Shown: positions 17,632-27,793 of the stretch, piece after piece
How the letters are laid out: each line of letters begins with the position of its first letter
Position numbering within the stretch: the first letter of the stretch is position 1
DNA from: Bacteroidota bacterium
GTDB taxonomy: Bacteria > Bacteroidota > Bacteroidia > Chitinophagales > Chitinophagaceae
NCBI GenBank assembly: GCA_023416995.1
Contig: JAEZGI010000040.1
Span: 1-64,000, forward strand
Reading direction: 5' to 3'
DNA length: 64,000 bases
Notes under the pieces: model-generated
What the model was told of the DNA's origin: nothing
The model's input: only the letters and a program-made list of their open reading frames with translations
Database searches by the model: none
Program-made: the position numbers and the translations under genes

Positions 17632-18105
17632 GTGGCGTACGACAATAACGAAAAAAGAATGGAAAGCGTTTACAGTAAGCGCATAAGGGCAGGAAAGAGA
17701 AGGACGTATTTTTTTGATGTAAGAGCGACCCGCGGGAACGATTATTACATTACGATCACTGAGAGCCGTAAGAAGTTCAACGAGAATGGTTACGACAGGC
17801 ACAAGATTTTTCTTTACAAAGAAGATTTCAACAAGTTTCTGAAGGCTTTGACTGAGGCAGTTGACTACGTAAAAACTGACCTGATGCCGGATTTTGATTT
17901 TGATGCATACAATCATGATCAGCTTGAAGGTGAAAATGATGGCGAATATGGTGTTGACGGCATTGACCGCGTAACTGAGCCGGTGTCTGAAACCGAAACT
18001 GAGCCGGAAACAATTTCAATTGCAGCTTCTGCACCATCAGTAGTGGTTGCTGCCGCAGCTTCTGCTAATGTTTCAAACAGCAGCGAAGAGGTCGATAAGT
18101 GGTAA
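17632..18105 (+). CDS. PUR-family (DUF3276) nucleic-acid-binding protein
   Basis: 157 residues. The first 95 residues (MESVYSKRIRAGKRRTYFF, RATRGNDYYITITES, HKIFLYKEDFNKF) are the highly conserved DUF3276/PUR-alpha-like domain found across Bacteroidota and Borrelia, where it binds single-stranded DNA or RNA. The rest is an acidic, Ala/Ser/Thr-rich tail of low complexity. Start is GTG at 17632, giving VAYDNN, as in relatives. It has a good promoter and its own terminator, so it is a monocistronic, probably well-expressed gene. Confidence 0.92.
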   Translation: MAYDNNEKRMESVYSKRIRAGKRRTYFFDVRATRGNDYYITITESRKKFNENGYDRHKIFLYKEDFNKFLKALTEAVDYVKTDLMPDFDFDAYNHDQLEGENDGEYGVDGIDRVTEPVSETETEPETISIAASAPSVVVAAAASANVSNSSEEVDKW

Positions 18106-18131
18106 TACAACCCTGAACTTAACAATATTAG

Positions 18132-18166
18132 AAAAAGCTCCCGGTCGCCCGGGAGCTTTTTCTTTT
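18132..18166 (+). terminator. Rho-independent terminator after DUF3276 gene
   Basis: 13-bp stem 18132-18144 / 18149-18161 with a TCGC tetraloop, flanked by A and T tracts and followed by TCTTTT. Confidence 0.9.
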
Positions 18167-18243
18167 AGTCACTTAAAGCTGCTGGTAAAATACTATTTCA
18201 CTGCACCATTCGTTTTAGGGTATCCTGAATAACTCCGATACCC

Positions 18244-20328
18244 ATGAAGTTCCTTTTTTGCGCGTTATTGTTCGTGTGCATCAATATGTCTGTTACTATC
18301 GCCCAGCAATGCGGAACAGATATTCTCCATCGTCAAAAGTTGGCTACCGATAAGGAATACGCGCTTGCTGCTGAACAGCAGAAACAGCAATTCCCAAAAA
18401 TCGTTGCCCAACAGAAAGCCGCTCGTATGCTTGGCGCCTATTATGGTATGCAGTCAGCAGTGTACACGATACCAGTAGTTGTTCACGTATTACATAATGG
18501 TGGCGCCGAAGGCACTGCATTCAACCCTTCAACTGCTACCATACAGGGAGCCATCAACTATCTGAACCAGGTTTACAGTGGTACTTATCCTGGCATACAG
18601 GGCGTCGGGGAAACGGGAATACGGTTTGCGCTGGCCACGAGGGATCCGGGTAATAATCCTACCACGGGTATCAACCGGGTTTTGGTATCAAACACTACCT
18701 ATGTAAATTATGGTGTGCGTCTGAATACGGCCAATGGTTTAACAGATGCCCAGATCAAAAACACGGCTCGCTGGGATCCCGGTTTATATTATAACATCTG
18801 GGTGGTAAATAAGATTGATGGTAATGCGGGCTCAGGCACCTTTGTGGCCGGATATGCAGTGTTCCCCGGTCTTCAGCCTGCGGCTGATGGCACGGTGATG
18901 CTTGCCAGCCAGATGAAAAGTGATGCCAAAACGCTTCCCCACGAAATTGGTCACGCGTTGAACCTGGCACATCCATTTGGCGATGAGGCAGATCCTTCCG
19001 GAGCTACCTGCCCCGTGAATGTCAACTGTGATGTTGACGGCGATGGTGTATGCGATACCGATCCGATCACGATTCCGGCAGGGTTCGTATCGAGGATTGG
19101 ACAAACAAATTCCTGTAACAGCAGTCCCTACAACATCAACACGGAACATAATTTCATGAATTATACGAACCAGTTTACATTGTTCACGGCTGGTCAGCTA
19201 ACCCGTATGCAGGCGGCAATGACACTGCCTTCCCGCGCCAGTCTGGCGGCATCCTGGGCAATTGCACCTGGATATCCATATTCGTTTACCGCGCCCGTGC
19301 CGCCTGTCTGTGTGCCCGTAACGGACCCCGTAGGGGTAAGCGGTGGGTATACAGGTATATTGGGCGTAGCCGTAGGTGAAAGGCAGTTTTCGACCGGCCT
19401 GACCATGACAGATAATGGTTATGTAAACAAATCAGGTAGTCCTCTCCATCTGATTGCATTGGATCCAAACGCCAGCTATTCATTTACGAGTGATCTGTTC
19501 AATAATAACAGGGCGCAATTAGCTGTCTATATTGATTATGATAATGATGGCAACTTCAACAATTCTACAGAAAGGATTTTTTACGCCAATGATATTTTTA
19601 GTGGAACCCTTTTTACTAAACTGACAGCTTCGTTCACAGTGCCTAATTCCGCCATTGCTAACCAGGTTTTGCGGATGCGCGTAATTACAGAATTATCGAC
19701 TGCTTACCACAGTGATTTTTACATCTCAAACGGGTGTTATAATCCTGTTTATGGGCAGGCCGAAGATTACCCGGTGATCATTGCAGCTATACTGCCGGTA
19801 TCATGGAAGTATTTCAATGGCAAAAGGGCGGGAGAGGATATTGTACTCAGTTGGGCAACAGGTATGGAAGTAAATAATAAACGTTTTGATATCGAACGTT
19901 CAACCGATGGCACATCGTTTAGAAAAATAGGGTCCGTACCCGGCGTTGGGAGGGGCAGCGAATATTCATTCAGGGATATTTCTGCAAAAGCACCTGTGTA
20001 CTTCTACCGTATCGCCCAGGTTGATGAAAACGGACTTGAGAAAAAAAGCAATGTAGTGATTGTAAAAAATGAATCAAGTGGCCATCTTCAGATGAGGTTG
20101 ACCAATCCGTTTAAGCAACATATAGATCTTGCACTCGACGCAGCCTTTTCTACTGATGCCACAGTCACAGTTTTTGATATCAACGGCAGACAGGTGTTGA
20201 GCGATATTATCCCGGCAGGACAAAAGACCTGGCGCATTAACGAGAAAATAAAGTTGAAAACAGGCGTGTACCTGCTGAAATTAACAAACGAAGGGACAAT
20301 ATATACCAGGAAGCTGATCCGGGAATAG
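18244..20328 (+). CDS. Secreted M43 (pappalysin-like) zinc metalloprotease with GEVED and T9SS sorting domain
   Basis: 694 residues. A signal peptide (FLFCALLFVCINMSVTIAQ) precedes an M43 protease domain with zinc motif HEIGHALNLAH (near residues 231-241) and Met-turn HNFMNY (near 302). A GEVED-type beta domain follows (about 365-520; DYDNDGNFNN and ISNGCYNPVYGQAEDYPV), then a linker domain and a type A T9SS C-terminal sorting domain ending YLLKLTNEGTIYTRKLI. The protein should be exported by Sec, translocated by type IX secretion and anchored or released. M43 proteases cut proteins such as collagen or IGF-binding proteins; the target here is unknown. Confidence 0.93.
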   Translation: MKFLFCALLFVCINMSVTIAQQCGTDILHRQKLATDKEYALAAEQQKQQFPKIVAQQKAARMLGAYYGMQSAVYTIPVVVHVLHNGGAEGTAFNPSTATIQGAINYLNQVYSGTYPGIQGVGETGIRFALATRDPGNNPTTGINRVLVSNTTYVNYGVRLNTANGLTDAQIKNTARWDPGLYYNIWVVNKIDGNAGSGTFVAGYAVFPGLQPAADGTVMLASQMKSDAKTLPHEIGHALNLAHPFGDEADPSGATCPVNVNCDVDGDGVCDTDPITIPAGFVSRIGQTNSCNSSPYNINTEHNFMNYTNQFTLFTAGQLTRMQAAMTLPSRASLAASWAIAPGYPYSFTAPVPPVCVPVTDPVGVSGGYTGILGVAVGERQFSTGLTMTDNGYVNKSGSPLHLIALDPNASYSFTSDLFNNNRAQLAVYIDYDNDGNFNNSTERIFYANDIFSGTLFTKLTASFTVPNSAIANQVLRMRVITELSTAYHSDFYISNGCYNPVYGQAEDYPVIIAAILPVSWKYFNGKRAGEDIVLSWATGMEVNNKRFDIERSTDGTSFRKIGSVPGVGRGSEYSFRDISAKAPVYFYRIAQVDENGLEKKSNVVIVKNESSGHLQMRLTNPFKQHIDLALDAAFSTDATVTVFDINGRQVLSDIIPAGQKTWRINEKIKLKTGVYLLKLTNEGTIYTRKLIRE

Positions 20329-20340
20329 AGGTGATCCCGT

Positions 20341-20697
20341 TTACTCCTCGTTCTGGATCCCTTCTGTTGTCATAAAGTTCCTGGCGAAATCGTTGATGAT
20401 GTTGGCAAGCGTAACCGGTGCCGTTTTGTAAACGCTTACCAGGTCAGTCTTGGCAGAGACCTTAACGGTCGGATGAATGCCGCATGCTTTTAAGAGTTCA
20501 CTCATGGATTGTTGAGTGCGCTGAAGAGCGGTATCAGAGGCCAGCTTTTTTTTGATATCGGTTACTATCTCCAGTCGAAGCGATTCGGCGAAACTGTCCG
20601 TCTCGTTGTTTGATGCCCGATCTGAAACCGGTGAAGACTGCGAATATGCTGCGGAGGCACAAAAAGTTAACAACAAAACCGGTATCAGTTTTCTCAT
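20341..20697 (-). CDS. Hypothetical secreted protein
   Basis: 118 residues from the ATG at 20697 (an ATG three codons upstream is also open). RKLIPVLLLTFCASAAYSQ is a clear signal peptide; the mature part is helical and charged with no motif I recognise. It converges on the M43 protease gene. Confidence 0.6.
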   Translation of the reverse strand: MRKLIPVLLLTFCASAAYSQSSPVSDRASNNETDSFAESLRLEIVTDIKKKLASDTALQRTQQSMSELLKACGIHPTVKVSAKTDLVSVYKTAPVTLANIINDFARNFMTTEGIQNEE

Positions 20698-20790
20698 GCG
20701 TAACACAAATTTGATTGGGTGAACTTCGGTACGAGCAACTTCAGCGGATCGCTACTGGTCGTATGCGGGCTGAAAATTTAAGTTAGGGAA

Positions 20791-22443
20791 TTATTTTCTG
20801 AATTCCTTAAAAAAATTTATCAGGTTGTTCGTTGAGTCATCGTGGCTGTTTACCGGCCCGTCGTTCTCCAGCTCCGGCAGAATCTTGTTGGCCAGTTGTT
20901 TGCCGAGTTCAACACCCCACTGATCAAAACTGAAAATGTTCCAGATCACGCCCTGGACGTAGATTTTGTGTTCATACAAAGCAATAAGCCGACCGAGCGT
21001 AAAGGGATCAATTTTTCTGACCAGAAAGGAATTTGTGGGCCGGTTACCTGAAAATACCTTGAACGGCGCGATGGCTTCAACCTCTGCATCTGATTTGCCC
21101 GCTGCTTTTAACTCCGATACCACTTCATCCCTTGTTTTTCCGTTCATGAGGGCCTCGGTCTGCGCAAAGAAATTGGAAAGCAGTTTCAGATGGTGATCCC
21201 CGATAGGGTTATGACTGATCGCAGGCGCAATGAAATCACAGGGGATGATCACCGTGCCCTGGTGAATCAACTGGTAAAACGCATGTTGCCCGTTTGTTCC
21301 GGGCTCTCCCCAGATAACCGGACCTGTTGCATAACTGACGGGTTGACCATTGCGGTCGGTGCTTTTGCCATTGCTTTCCATGTTGCCCTGTTGAAAGTAT
21401 GCGGGGAACCTGTGCATGTATTGATCATAAGGCAGGATGGCTTCGGTTTGTGTACCAAAAAAATTGGTGTACCAGATGCCGACCAGCGCCATAATTACCG
21501 GTATGTTTTCAGCAAGCGGAGCCTTTTGAAAATGCATGTCGGTATAATGTGCGCCTTTCAGGAGGGCCTCAAAATTGTCATAGCCAATACTCAAAGCGAT
21601 TGAAAGTCCGATAGCGCTCCATAAAGAATATCTACCCCCGACCCAATCCCAGAACACAAACATATTATTGCTGTCAATACCAAATTTCACCACATCTTTT
21701 TCATTGGTTGATAAGGCTACAAAGTGACTCGCAATGTGCTTTTCATCAACGGCAGATTGCAGGAACCACTCACGTGCGGTTCTTGCATTCGTCATGGTTT
21801 CCTGTGTAGTAAAGGTTTTTGATGCCACAAGAAAAATCGTTTCTTCCGGGTTCACCTTTTTCAGGGTTTCCACCATGTGAGTGCCATCCACATTTGAAAC
21901 AAAAAAAGCTTCAATTCCATTTACCTGGTATGGTTTCAGCGCTTCTGTTACCATCAGTGGCCCCAGATCACTTCCGCCGATTCCGATATTCACGATGTAC
22001 CGGATACGTTTACCTGTGTAGCCTTTCCATTCACCCGAATGTACCTTGTTGCAAAAAGTCTTCATCTGCCCGCGCACTTTATTGATGGCCGGCATGATGT
22101 CTTTACCCTCTGCAAGAATGGGTTTATTGTCGAAGTTCCGCAATGCTGTATGCAGCACAGAACGACCCTCTGTTACATTAATGGCTTCACCAGAAAACTG
22201 TGCAGCTATGGCTTCCTGCAACCGACACTCTTCCGCTAACTGCAACAATAAGTTTACAGTCGTTTGCGACATCAGGTTCTTTGAATAATCAAACAACAAC
22301 CCGTTATCGGTTATACTAAACCGTGAGAAGCGGCCGGGTTCATCAGCAAACAGTTTTTTTATTTGTTGTGAGGCTATATCTTCTTTATGCGAAAGTAACA
22401 GTTGCCAGGCCCTGGTTGTTGTTGGATCTATATTTTGGAACAT
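20791..22443 (-). CDS. pgi: Glucose-6-phosphate isomerase
   Basis: 550 residues, usual for bacterial PGI. It interconverts glucose-6-phosphate and fructose-6-phosphate in glycolysis/gluconeogenesis. Signature segments are IGIGGSDLGP, VASKTFTTQETMTNA, and GEPGTNGQHAFYQLIHQG, the last containing the catalytic region, plus the C-terminal NIFSFDQWGVELGKQLA. It begins 14 bp after the threonine aldolase stop, so the two are probably one transcript, though with no obvious metabolic tie. Confidence 0.97.
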   Translation of the reverse strand: MFQNIDPTTTRAWQLLLSHKEDIASQQIKKLFADEPGRFSRFSITDNGLLFDYSKNLMSQTTVNLLLQLAEECRLQEAIAAQFSGEAINVTEGRSVLHTALRNFDNKPILAEGKDIMPAINKVRGQMKTFCNKVHSGEWKGYTGKRIRYIVNIGIGGSDLGPLMVTEALKPYQVNGIEAFFVSNVDGTHMVETLKKVNPEETIFLVASKTFTTQETMTNARTAREWFLQSAVDEKHIASHFVALSTNEKDVVKFGIDSNNMFVFWDWVGGRYSLWSAIGLSIALSIGYDNFEALLKGAHYTDMHFQKAPLAENIPVIMALVGIWYTNFFGTQTEAILPYDQYMHRFPAYFQQGNMESNGKSTDRNGQPVSYATGPVIWGEPGTNGQHAFYQLIHQGTVIIPCDFIAPAISHNPIGDHHLKLLSNFFAQTEALMNGKTRDEVVSELKAAGKSDAEVEAIAPFKVFSGNRPTNSFLVRKIDPFTLGRLIALYEHKIYVQGVIWNIFSFDQWGVELGKQLANKILPELENDGPVNSHDDSTNNLINFFKEFRK

Positions 22444-22457
22444 GCTGCATTTTTTTG

Positions 22458-23471
22458 TTATAATGAATTGATTACCTCAATTACTTTTTGAATATCCGAA
22501 GGGGTTATATCAAGATGAATCACCATTCGCACCTGGGTAGGAGAGATGGCAAGACAGATAATATTTTGTTCTTTCAGTTGCGCCACAAGTTCTGCGGGCG
22601 ATTTATTTTCTTCCAGTTCAAAAATGATAATATTGGTCGATACCGGGAGTATATCCTTTACAAATGATTTTGATTTTAAGGCTTCGCTGATCGCGCGTGC
22701 ATGTGCATGATCTTCCGCAAGTCTTTCAACATGATGTTTCAATGCATACAAACCACTTGCTGCCATAAATCCAGCCTGGCGCATTCCACCACCAAACACT
22801 TTGCGTATGCGACGCGATTTTTTTATAAACTGGCGGCTACCTATAAGTATACTGCCGATCGGGCAACCAAGGCCCTTATTAAGGCAGATAGAAATTGAGT
22901 GAAACAACCTGCCATGAGCAGCGGGTGATTCACCACTTGCTACCAATGCGTTAAACAATCTTGCGCCGTCCAGGTGTAACGAGAGACCGTGTCTGTCACA
23001 AGTTTCACGGATAAGGCGGATCTCGCTGAGATCATAATAACTTCCCCCGCCACGGTTTGATGTGTTTTCGAGACAAACCAAAGAAGTGTTGGCTTTGTGA
23101 ACATCGTCAGGGTTAATTGCTGCCTGCACCATTGCGGCTGTAAACCTGCCACGATCACCCTCCAGCAGGCGCACCTGCGCACCGGAGTTGAATGCAATAC
23201 CACCACCTTCATATTGGTAAACATGTGCAGTCTTGTCACAGATTACTTCGTCACCCGGTTGCGTATGTGCTTTTATAGCAATCTGGTTCGACATCGTTCC
23301 TGTAGGACAATAGAGTGCGGCTTCCATGCCAAATAGCCCGGCAGCGTATTCTTCCAATTCATTTACAGTAGGATCTTCTCCAAAAACATCATCGCCTGTT
23401 TTTGCGGAAAACATGAAATCTAACATGGCCGCAGTTGGCCTGGTCACAGTATCCGATCGAAGGTCAATCAT
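22458..23471 (-). CDS. ltaE: Low-specificity L-threonine aldolase
   Basis: 337 residues. PLP enzyme cleaving L-threonine and L-allo-threonine to glycine and acetaldehyde. MIDLRSDTVTRPT, TGDDVFGEDPTVNELE, HVYQYEGGGIAF and the PLP-lysine region ISICLNKGLGCPIGS are diagnostic. It lies immediately upstream of pgi on the same strand. Confidence 0.95.
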   Translation of the reverse strand: MIDLRSDTVTRPTAAMLDFMFSAKTGDDVFGEDPTVNELEEYAAGLFGMEAALYCPTGTMSNQIAIKAHTQPGDEVICDKTAHVYQYEGGGIAFNSGAQVRLLEGDRGRFTAAMVQAAINPDDVHKANTSLVCLENTSNRGGGSYYDLSEIRLIRETCDRHGLSLHLDGARLFNALVASGESPAAHGRLFHSISICLNKGLGCPIGSILIGSRQFIKKSRRIRKVFGGGMRQAGFMAASGLYALKHHVERLAEDHAHARAISEALKSKSFVKDILPVSTNIIIFELEENKSPAELVAQLKEQNIICLAISPTQVRMVIHLDITPSDIQKVIEVINSL

Positions 23472-23525
23472 AATTAAGTTGCGCTTAACAGGGTCGGAAA
23501 TTAGTACAAAAAATACAATCGACAG

Positions 23526-24323
23526 TTACTCAACTTCTATCCATGTATGATCTGCAAGCAAGCGTACTTTGGCGACAAAGTTTTTAAAAGGGCCACTACC
23601 ATTTCCCCATTCACGTGGACTGATCATTGAGACCTGGTGTTCGCCTGATTTTTTTTCGTAGAGATAATATACCTGGCCGATCACTGGAGTGAAACTAAGT
23701 TTCGCGTTATAGATAAGCATGGAGAGTTCTTTGCGCGCCACTATTTCGCGTGCCTGAAGCGCCAGTAGTTCTATTTGTCGCTTGATCTGATCCATCTGAA
23801 GATTCGTTTGCTCTTCCATGGCAGTAAGCGCCTTATGACGGATCATGCCTTCCTCTGTGGGTCGGATGATGGCACCTGCAACTGATGCCGCATATGGCAG
23901 CACATTCATTTGCTTGTGATAAATTTCTGTATTGGTAAACCCCGCGCCATCCGCACCAATACCGGTTTGTACGATCTTCAGCATGCCGTTGGGTGTGATA
24001 TGATGCAGCACATGTAAGTTTTCTGTGTCGCCCTTGTAAAACCGGATGTCAAAATTGCTGCTATCGGTAATCATCGCACGGTAATGAGATGCCAGTGCAG
24101 CATTTTCAAACTCATATAAATCTCCATCGGGTATAATTGAAAAAGAAGCATTAAAGGCATCGTCTTCAAGTGTGACCCAGGTGTGCTCGATATTGAGCCT
24201 GTTTTTGTCGTCTGATGCTCCGATGCGATAGTAACCTGATTTTGGCCGGTTGCCTGATGTGTATTCGCCTTTCTCGGGAAACAGTTGCCATGATGCCAAA
24301 AAGTTGTATGCCTGGATGATCAT
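23526..24323 (-). CDS. DUF2452-domain protein
   Basis: 265 residues. The C-terminal half (QIKRQIELLALQAREI, LSFTPVIGQVYYLYEK, ISPREWGNGSGPFKNF and LLADHTWIEV) matches DUF2452, a conserved family of unknown function. The N-terminal half (about 1-115) looks like a separate small beta-rich domain. No signal peptide. No operon partner is evident. Confidence 0.75.
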   Translation of the reverse strand: MIIQAYNFLASWQLFPEKGEYTSGNRPKSGYYRIGASDDKNRLNIEHTWVTLEDDAFNASFSIIPDGDLYEFENAALASHYRAMITDSSNFDIRFYKGDTENLHVLHHITPNGMLKIVQTGIGADGAGFTNTEIYHKQMNVLPYAASVAGAIIRPTEEGMIRHKALTAMEEQTNLQMDQIKRQIELLALQAREIVARKELSMLIYNAKLSFTPVIGQVYYLYEKKSGEHQVSMISPREWGNGSGPFKNFVAKVRLLADHTWIEVE

Positions 24324-24381
24324 TCAATGGTTTTAATGATAACAAAGATCTGACATAAAGTTTCGTGAAGCCTTCTTTAAC

Positions 24382-24410
24382 AAAAAAAGAGGTTGCCTGT
24401 TGGCAACCTC
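24382..24410 (-). terminator. Terminator after YtxH gene
   Basis: Perfect 9-bp stem 24389-24397 / 24402-24410 with TGTT loop; on the minus strand it is followed by a T7 run. It lies 24 bp past the YtxH stop. Confidence 0.88.
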
Positions 24411-24434
24411 GCTGGTTAATTTTACATGTGTGGA

Positions 24435-24740
24435 TCAGTTTGCGCTGATCTGATTTTTAACATTATTGGTGCCGTTTTTAGCCGCCTCAATCAGCGAGAG
24501 CACCCTTGCTCTTACATCTTCCTGTAGCCCATGCACCTCATGTTGAAACATATTTTTTAATTCTTCCAGTTCATGCATGCCGGTGCTTTGAAAACGGCGG
24601 AACCTACGTTTGAATTCGTCGGCCGAGCCTGCAATCCGCTGCCGTGTTTCAACGCCTTTGTCCGGTGCGGTAAGCATACCTACTGCTACACCCGCTGCAA
24701 ATCCTGCCAATGTTCCGATCAAAACATTTTGAAAACTCAT
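24435..24740 (-). CDS. YtxH-domain protein
   Basis: 101 residues. A single glycine-rich membrane helix (LIGTLAGFAAGVAVGMLTAP) followed by DKGVETRQRIAGSADEF and a charged helical tail is the YtxH pattern. Such proteins are small membrane-anchored stress-associated proteins of unknown mechanism. Own terminator downstream. Confidence 0.8.
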   Translation of the reverse strand: MSFQNVLIGTLAGFAAGVAVGMLTAPDKGVETRQRIAGSADEFKRRFRRFQSTGMHELEELKNMFQHEVHGLQEDVRARVLSLIEAAKNGTNNVKNQISAN

Positions 24741-24807
24741 ATAAGTACATTTAAGGTGAACAATGTTTATTGATGTTTTTCAATAACCCTGCCATCCTTT
24801 AAGGCAC

Positions 24808-26274
24808 TTACCGCTGTACGATGAGACTGGTGTTGTGAATCTGGTCTTTTGCCCTGAATACGACCTGATAGTTTCCCGCTGAAAGCCCCGTGAGGTCCAT
24901 TCTTGTGGCTGTACCGGTCGGTTTTACTGATTTGAGCGCTATCCCCTGGAGGTTATAAATGACTATACTCCCTGTACCCGTAGCAGGGGGGTGGTTCAAC
25001 ATTGCAGAACTGGTGGCCGGGTTTGGATAGGCGTTCAGAGATATTTCCCTGGCCGGTGCGTGCAGCGTGATTACTTTGCTATAGGTAAACCTGCCATCAA
25101 TATCTATCATTTTAAGACGGAACCAGGAAGTGCCACTGATCGCATCTACATTGGCACTGTACGCGCGGATCGTGTTGCTGTTTCCCTGTGCCGGTTGTGT
25201 TGCAACAGCGATGAAGTCGGAGCCATTTTCGCTTTTTTCTACAACAAACCTGGAGCTGTTTGATTCGCTCGCGGTTGCCCAGGTGATGGCTGTGTGCTCT
25301 TTGCCTGCTTTTACTGAAAATGAGATCAGCTCGCTTGGCAATACCAGGTTCACGTTAATCGCCCTGTTGTTATAAGCTACAAAGGCTACGTCACTATTGC
25401 CATTCAGGTGGATACGGAAATAAGCTACCTGCGAGATATTCGAGGCGTTAATTCCAAACACGCTAAAATCGGCTGCCCATAACCGTAAGCCACGCTCAGT
25501 TTGTGTAAATCCGGTAGTGAGCGCCATGGGATTAGTGCTGGCTTCATAAAAATCTGCGACCCAGGTGCCGACGGATGGAATATTGCTCAACACAATGTCT
25601 ACAGCATTTCCTACACGTGCGCCGTTAATATCGGTAAATTCATATCTGTCGATATCAGTTGAAGACGGGTCCGCAGTTTGAGTAATAACAACATCCGGAA
25701 TACTATCGTTAAGTGCACTTACTGCAATATTGCTCACGCCGAAATTCAATATACCACGTGGAACATTAGCTACGCAGGTTCCGATATCGAGTCCCTTTGC
25801 TCCGTCAGAAAGATAATAAGCCATATCATTTCTTAAAGGTGTGGGGCCCTTCCCGTTAACGACTCCGTCATACCGAGCTCCAACGCCAATTTTTGTATTG
25901 GAAGTTACGGCTCCGCTGATGGACTGAACCGGCAACGCACGATAGTCACCGCTGATGAAGGAAAGACCTCTTGCCTGTAATATAGTATCTGCAACGCCTG
26001 TCGAGATCCGTCTGCCATAATAACTAAACGATAAAAGATTGTGAGAGTTGTCGGGCTTTACCGGGTTGATGGCCCCGCTTTCCGATTTCCAATAGCCGTT
26101 AAAATCTGTGATGATTTCGTTTACCCGGAATTGTGCAGACACAGATGCCGATAACAGCACAAAAAGGATGACCAGCAGCGGAATCAGGCTAACCATCAGG
26201 AATTGCCTGACAGAGCTTTGCTGGCGGGAATTATGAAGGGTGTTTTCAGTTTGGGTCCGGGTATTCTGGTTCAT
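24808..26274 (-). CDS. Secreted protein with T9SS type A sorting domain
   Basis: 488 residues from the ATG at 26274; an ATG six codons earlier is also open. After a long N-terminus a hydrophobic segment (FLMVSLIPLLVILFVLLSASVS) acts as signal peptide. The central part (about 60-320) is a beta-rich region I do not recognise; then comes an extension with ITWATASESNSSRFVVEKS, typical of the domain preceding sorting signals, and a C-terminal T9SS domain (LNAYPNPATSSAML to YQVVFRAKDQ). Likely cell-surface or secreted; no enzyme motif seen. Confidence 0.8.
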   Translation of the reverse strand: MNQNTRTQTENTLHNSRQQSSVRQFLMVSLIPLLVILFVLLSASVSAQFRVNEIITDFNGYWKSESGAINPVKPDNSHNLLSFSYYGRRISTGVADTILQARGLSFISGDYRALPVQSISGAVTSNTKIGVGARYDGVVNGKGPTPLRNDMAYYLSDGAKGLDIGTCVANVPRGILNFGVSNIAVSALNDSIPDVVITQTADPSSTDIDRYEFTDINGARVGNAVDIVLSNIPSVGTWVADFYEASTNPMALTTGFTQTERGLRLWAADFSVFGINASNISQVAYFRIHLNGNSDVAFVAYNNRAINVNLVLPSELISFSVKAGKEHTAITWATASESNSSRFVVEKSENGSDFIAVATQPAQGNSNTIRAYSANVDAISGTSWFRLKMIDIDGRFTYSKVITLHAPAREISLNAYPNPATSSAMLNHPPATGTGSIVIYNLQGIALKSVKPTGTATRMDLTGLSAGNYQVVFRAKDQIHNTSLIVQR

Positions 26275-26423
26275 ACGGGTACAGTTCAACACTTACAAGA
26301 TGCCAAAAAGAAACAATTGGTGTGCCCGTATTTAAATAATTGAAATGCAAGCGATCATGAACCTGCGTTTCATTATTGTTTTCCCGTATCGGGAGCGGTT
26401 TTCCGGATTTGGGAAGCTGGGAA

Positions 26424-27773
26424 TTATTGTCCTGCCTTTACTCTCCAGATTGTGTTTGATGCATCATCGGTAACTAATAACGAGCCATCATCAAGTACGG
26501 CCAGTCCCACGGGTCGGCCATACACATCATTTTTACCCTCTGCGGCAATAAAACCAGTTAAAAAATCTTCGGGAGGTCCGGACGGTTGGCCACCGGCAAA
26601 GGGAACAAAAACCACCTTGTATCCTGTTAGCTTCGAATGGTTCCAGGAGCCATGCTGGCTCACAAAGGCCCCGTTATGATATTTGGCGGGGAACGCCGAT
26701 TTGTCGTAGAAGGTCAGGCCGAGAGAAGCAGTGTGACTACCTAAAGGAACATCCGGTTTGATAGTCTTTTTCACAAGTTCAGGTTGTTGTTTTTCCTTCA
26801 TACGCGGATCCTCATTTGGCCCGAAATAGGCAAATGGCCAACCGTAAAAAGCACCTTCCTGCACGCCGGTTATATAGTCGGGTACCAATTCATCACCCAG
26901 GCCGTCGCGTTCATTGACGGCTGTCCACAATGTGTTTGAGCCGGGTGCCCAGTCCATTCCCACAGGATTTCTTAAACCGCTTGCATATATCTTTTCTTCT
27001 GAACCATCGGGTTTCACTTCAAGTATATTGGCACGACGTACCTCATTTTCCAGTCCGTGTTCAGCCACATTACTGCCTGATCCAACTGAGATGTAAATCC
27101 TGTCGCCGTTTTTACCCGCAATAATATTACGCGTCCAGTGATTGTTATAACCACCTGCGGGAAGCACTACAATTTTTTTACCCGGCGATTTCATCTTTGT
27201 GTCGCCGGCCACATAAGGATACATCAATAGCCCATCCGTACAGGCAACATAAAACTTATCGTTTAATGTAAGCATGCCAAAGGGCTGGTTTAGGCCGGCA
27301 AGATATACATGGCGGCTCTCGGGAATTCCGTTTTTATCTGCATCACGGAACAAGGTGATGCGATTGGCACTACTTCCCATATTCTGAGAGGCTGCTTTCC
27401 CGGAGATTTCTGCTTCGACCTTTTTTACACCCTTAACCACCGTTGCGGATTCGGCAACAAAGATGTCCCCGTTTGGTGCAACATATACCCAGCGTGGATT
27501 TTCGAGACTATCCGCAAACTTTGTGACGGTAAAACCTGCCGGCGCCACCGGTGTGCGCCCTTTGTCCCAGCCAATAACCTTGCTGAAGTTCTTAACCGAT
27601 TCAGTTGCGAAAGGTGGTGGCAGGGTGGTGGTATCACGATATTTGCCGGCTTCAGTGATAACGCTGGTGCTGTCAGCTCCCGCGGCGGCCTTTTCGTCAT
27701 TTCCACCACAGCCAACGGTTGCGGCCATTACTGAGGCCACAGCCAGAATTCTTAACGATAATAACATCTGCAT
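26424..27773 (-). CDS. PQQ-dependent sugar (glucose/sorbosone) dehydrogenase-like lipoprotein
   Basis: 449 residues. Lipoprotein signal ending ATVGCGG. The beta-propeller of the GSDH family is shown by NPRWVYVAPNGDIFVAES, GLNQPFGM, GLRNPVGMDWAPGSNTLWTAVNERDGLGDELVPDY, FYGWPFAYFG and SHTASLGLTFYD. Known members oxidise aldoses or sorbosone in the periplasm with PQQ; many environmental homologues are untested. A small acidic protein gene precedes it on the same strand after 20 bp. Confidence 0.9.
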   Translation of the reverse strand: MQMLLSLRILAVASVMAATVGCGGNDEKAAAGADSTSVITEAGKYRDTTTLPPPFATESVKNFSKVIGWDKGRTPVAPAGFTVTKFADSLENPRWVYVAPNGDIFVAESATVVKGVKKVEAEISGKAASQNMGSSANRITLFRDADKNGIPESRHVYLAGLNQPFGMLTLNDKFYVACTDGLLMYPYVAGDTKMKSPGKKIVVLPAGGYNNHWTRNIIAGKNGDRIYISVGSGSNVAEHGLENEVRRANILEVKPDGSEEKIYASGLRNPVGMDWAPGSNTLWTAVNERDGLGDELVPDYITGVQEGAFYGWPFAYFGPNEDPRMKEKQQPELVKKTIKPDVPLGSHTASLGLTFYDKSAFPAKYHNGAFVSQHGSWNHSKLTGYKVVFVPFAGGQPSGPPEDFLTGFIAAEGKNDVYGRPVGLAVLDDGSLLVTDDASNTIWRVKAGQ

Positions 27774-27793
27774 TAATTATATGAGTATCCTGA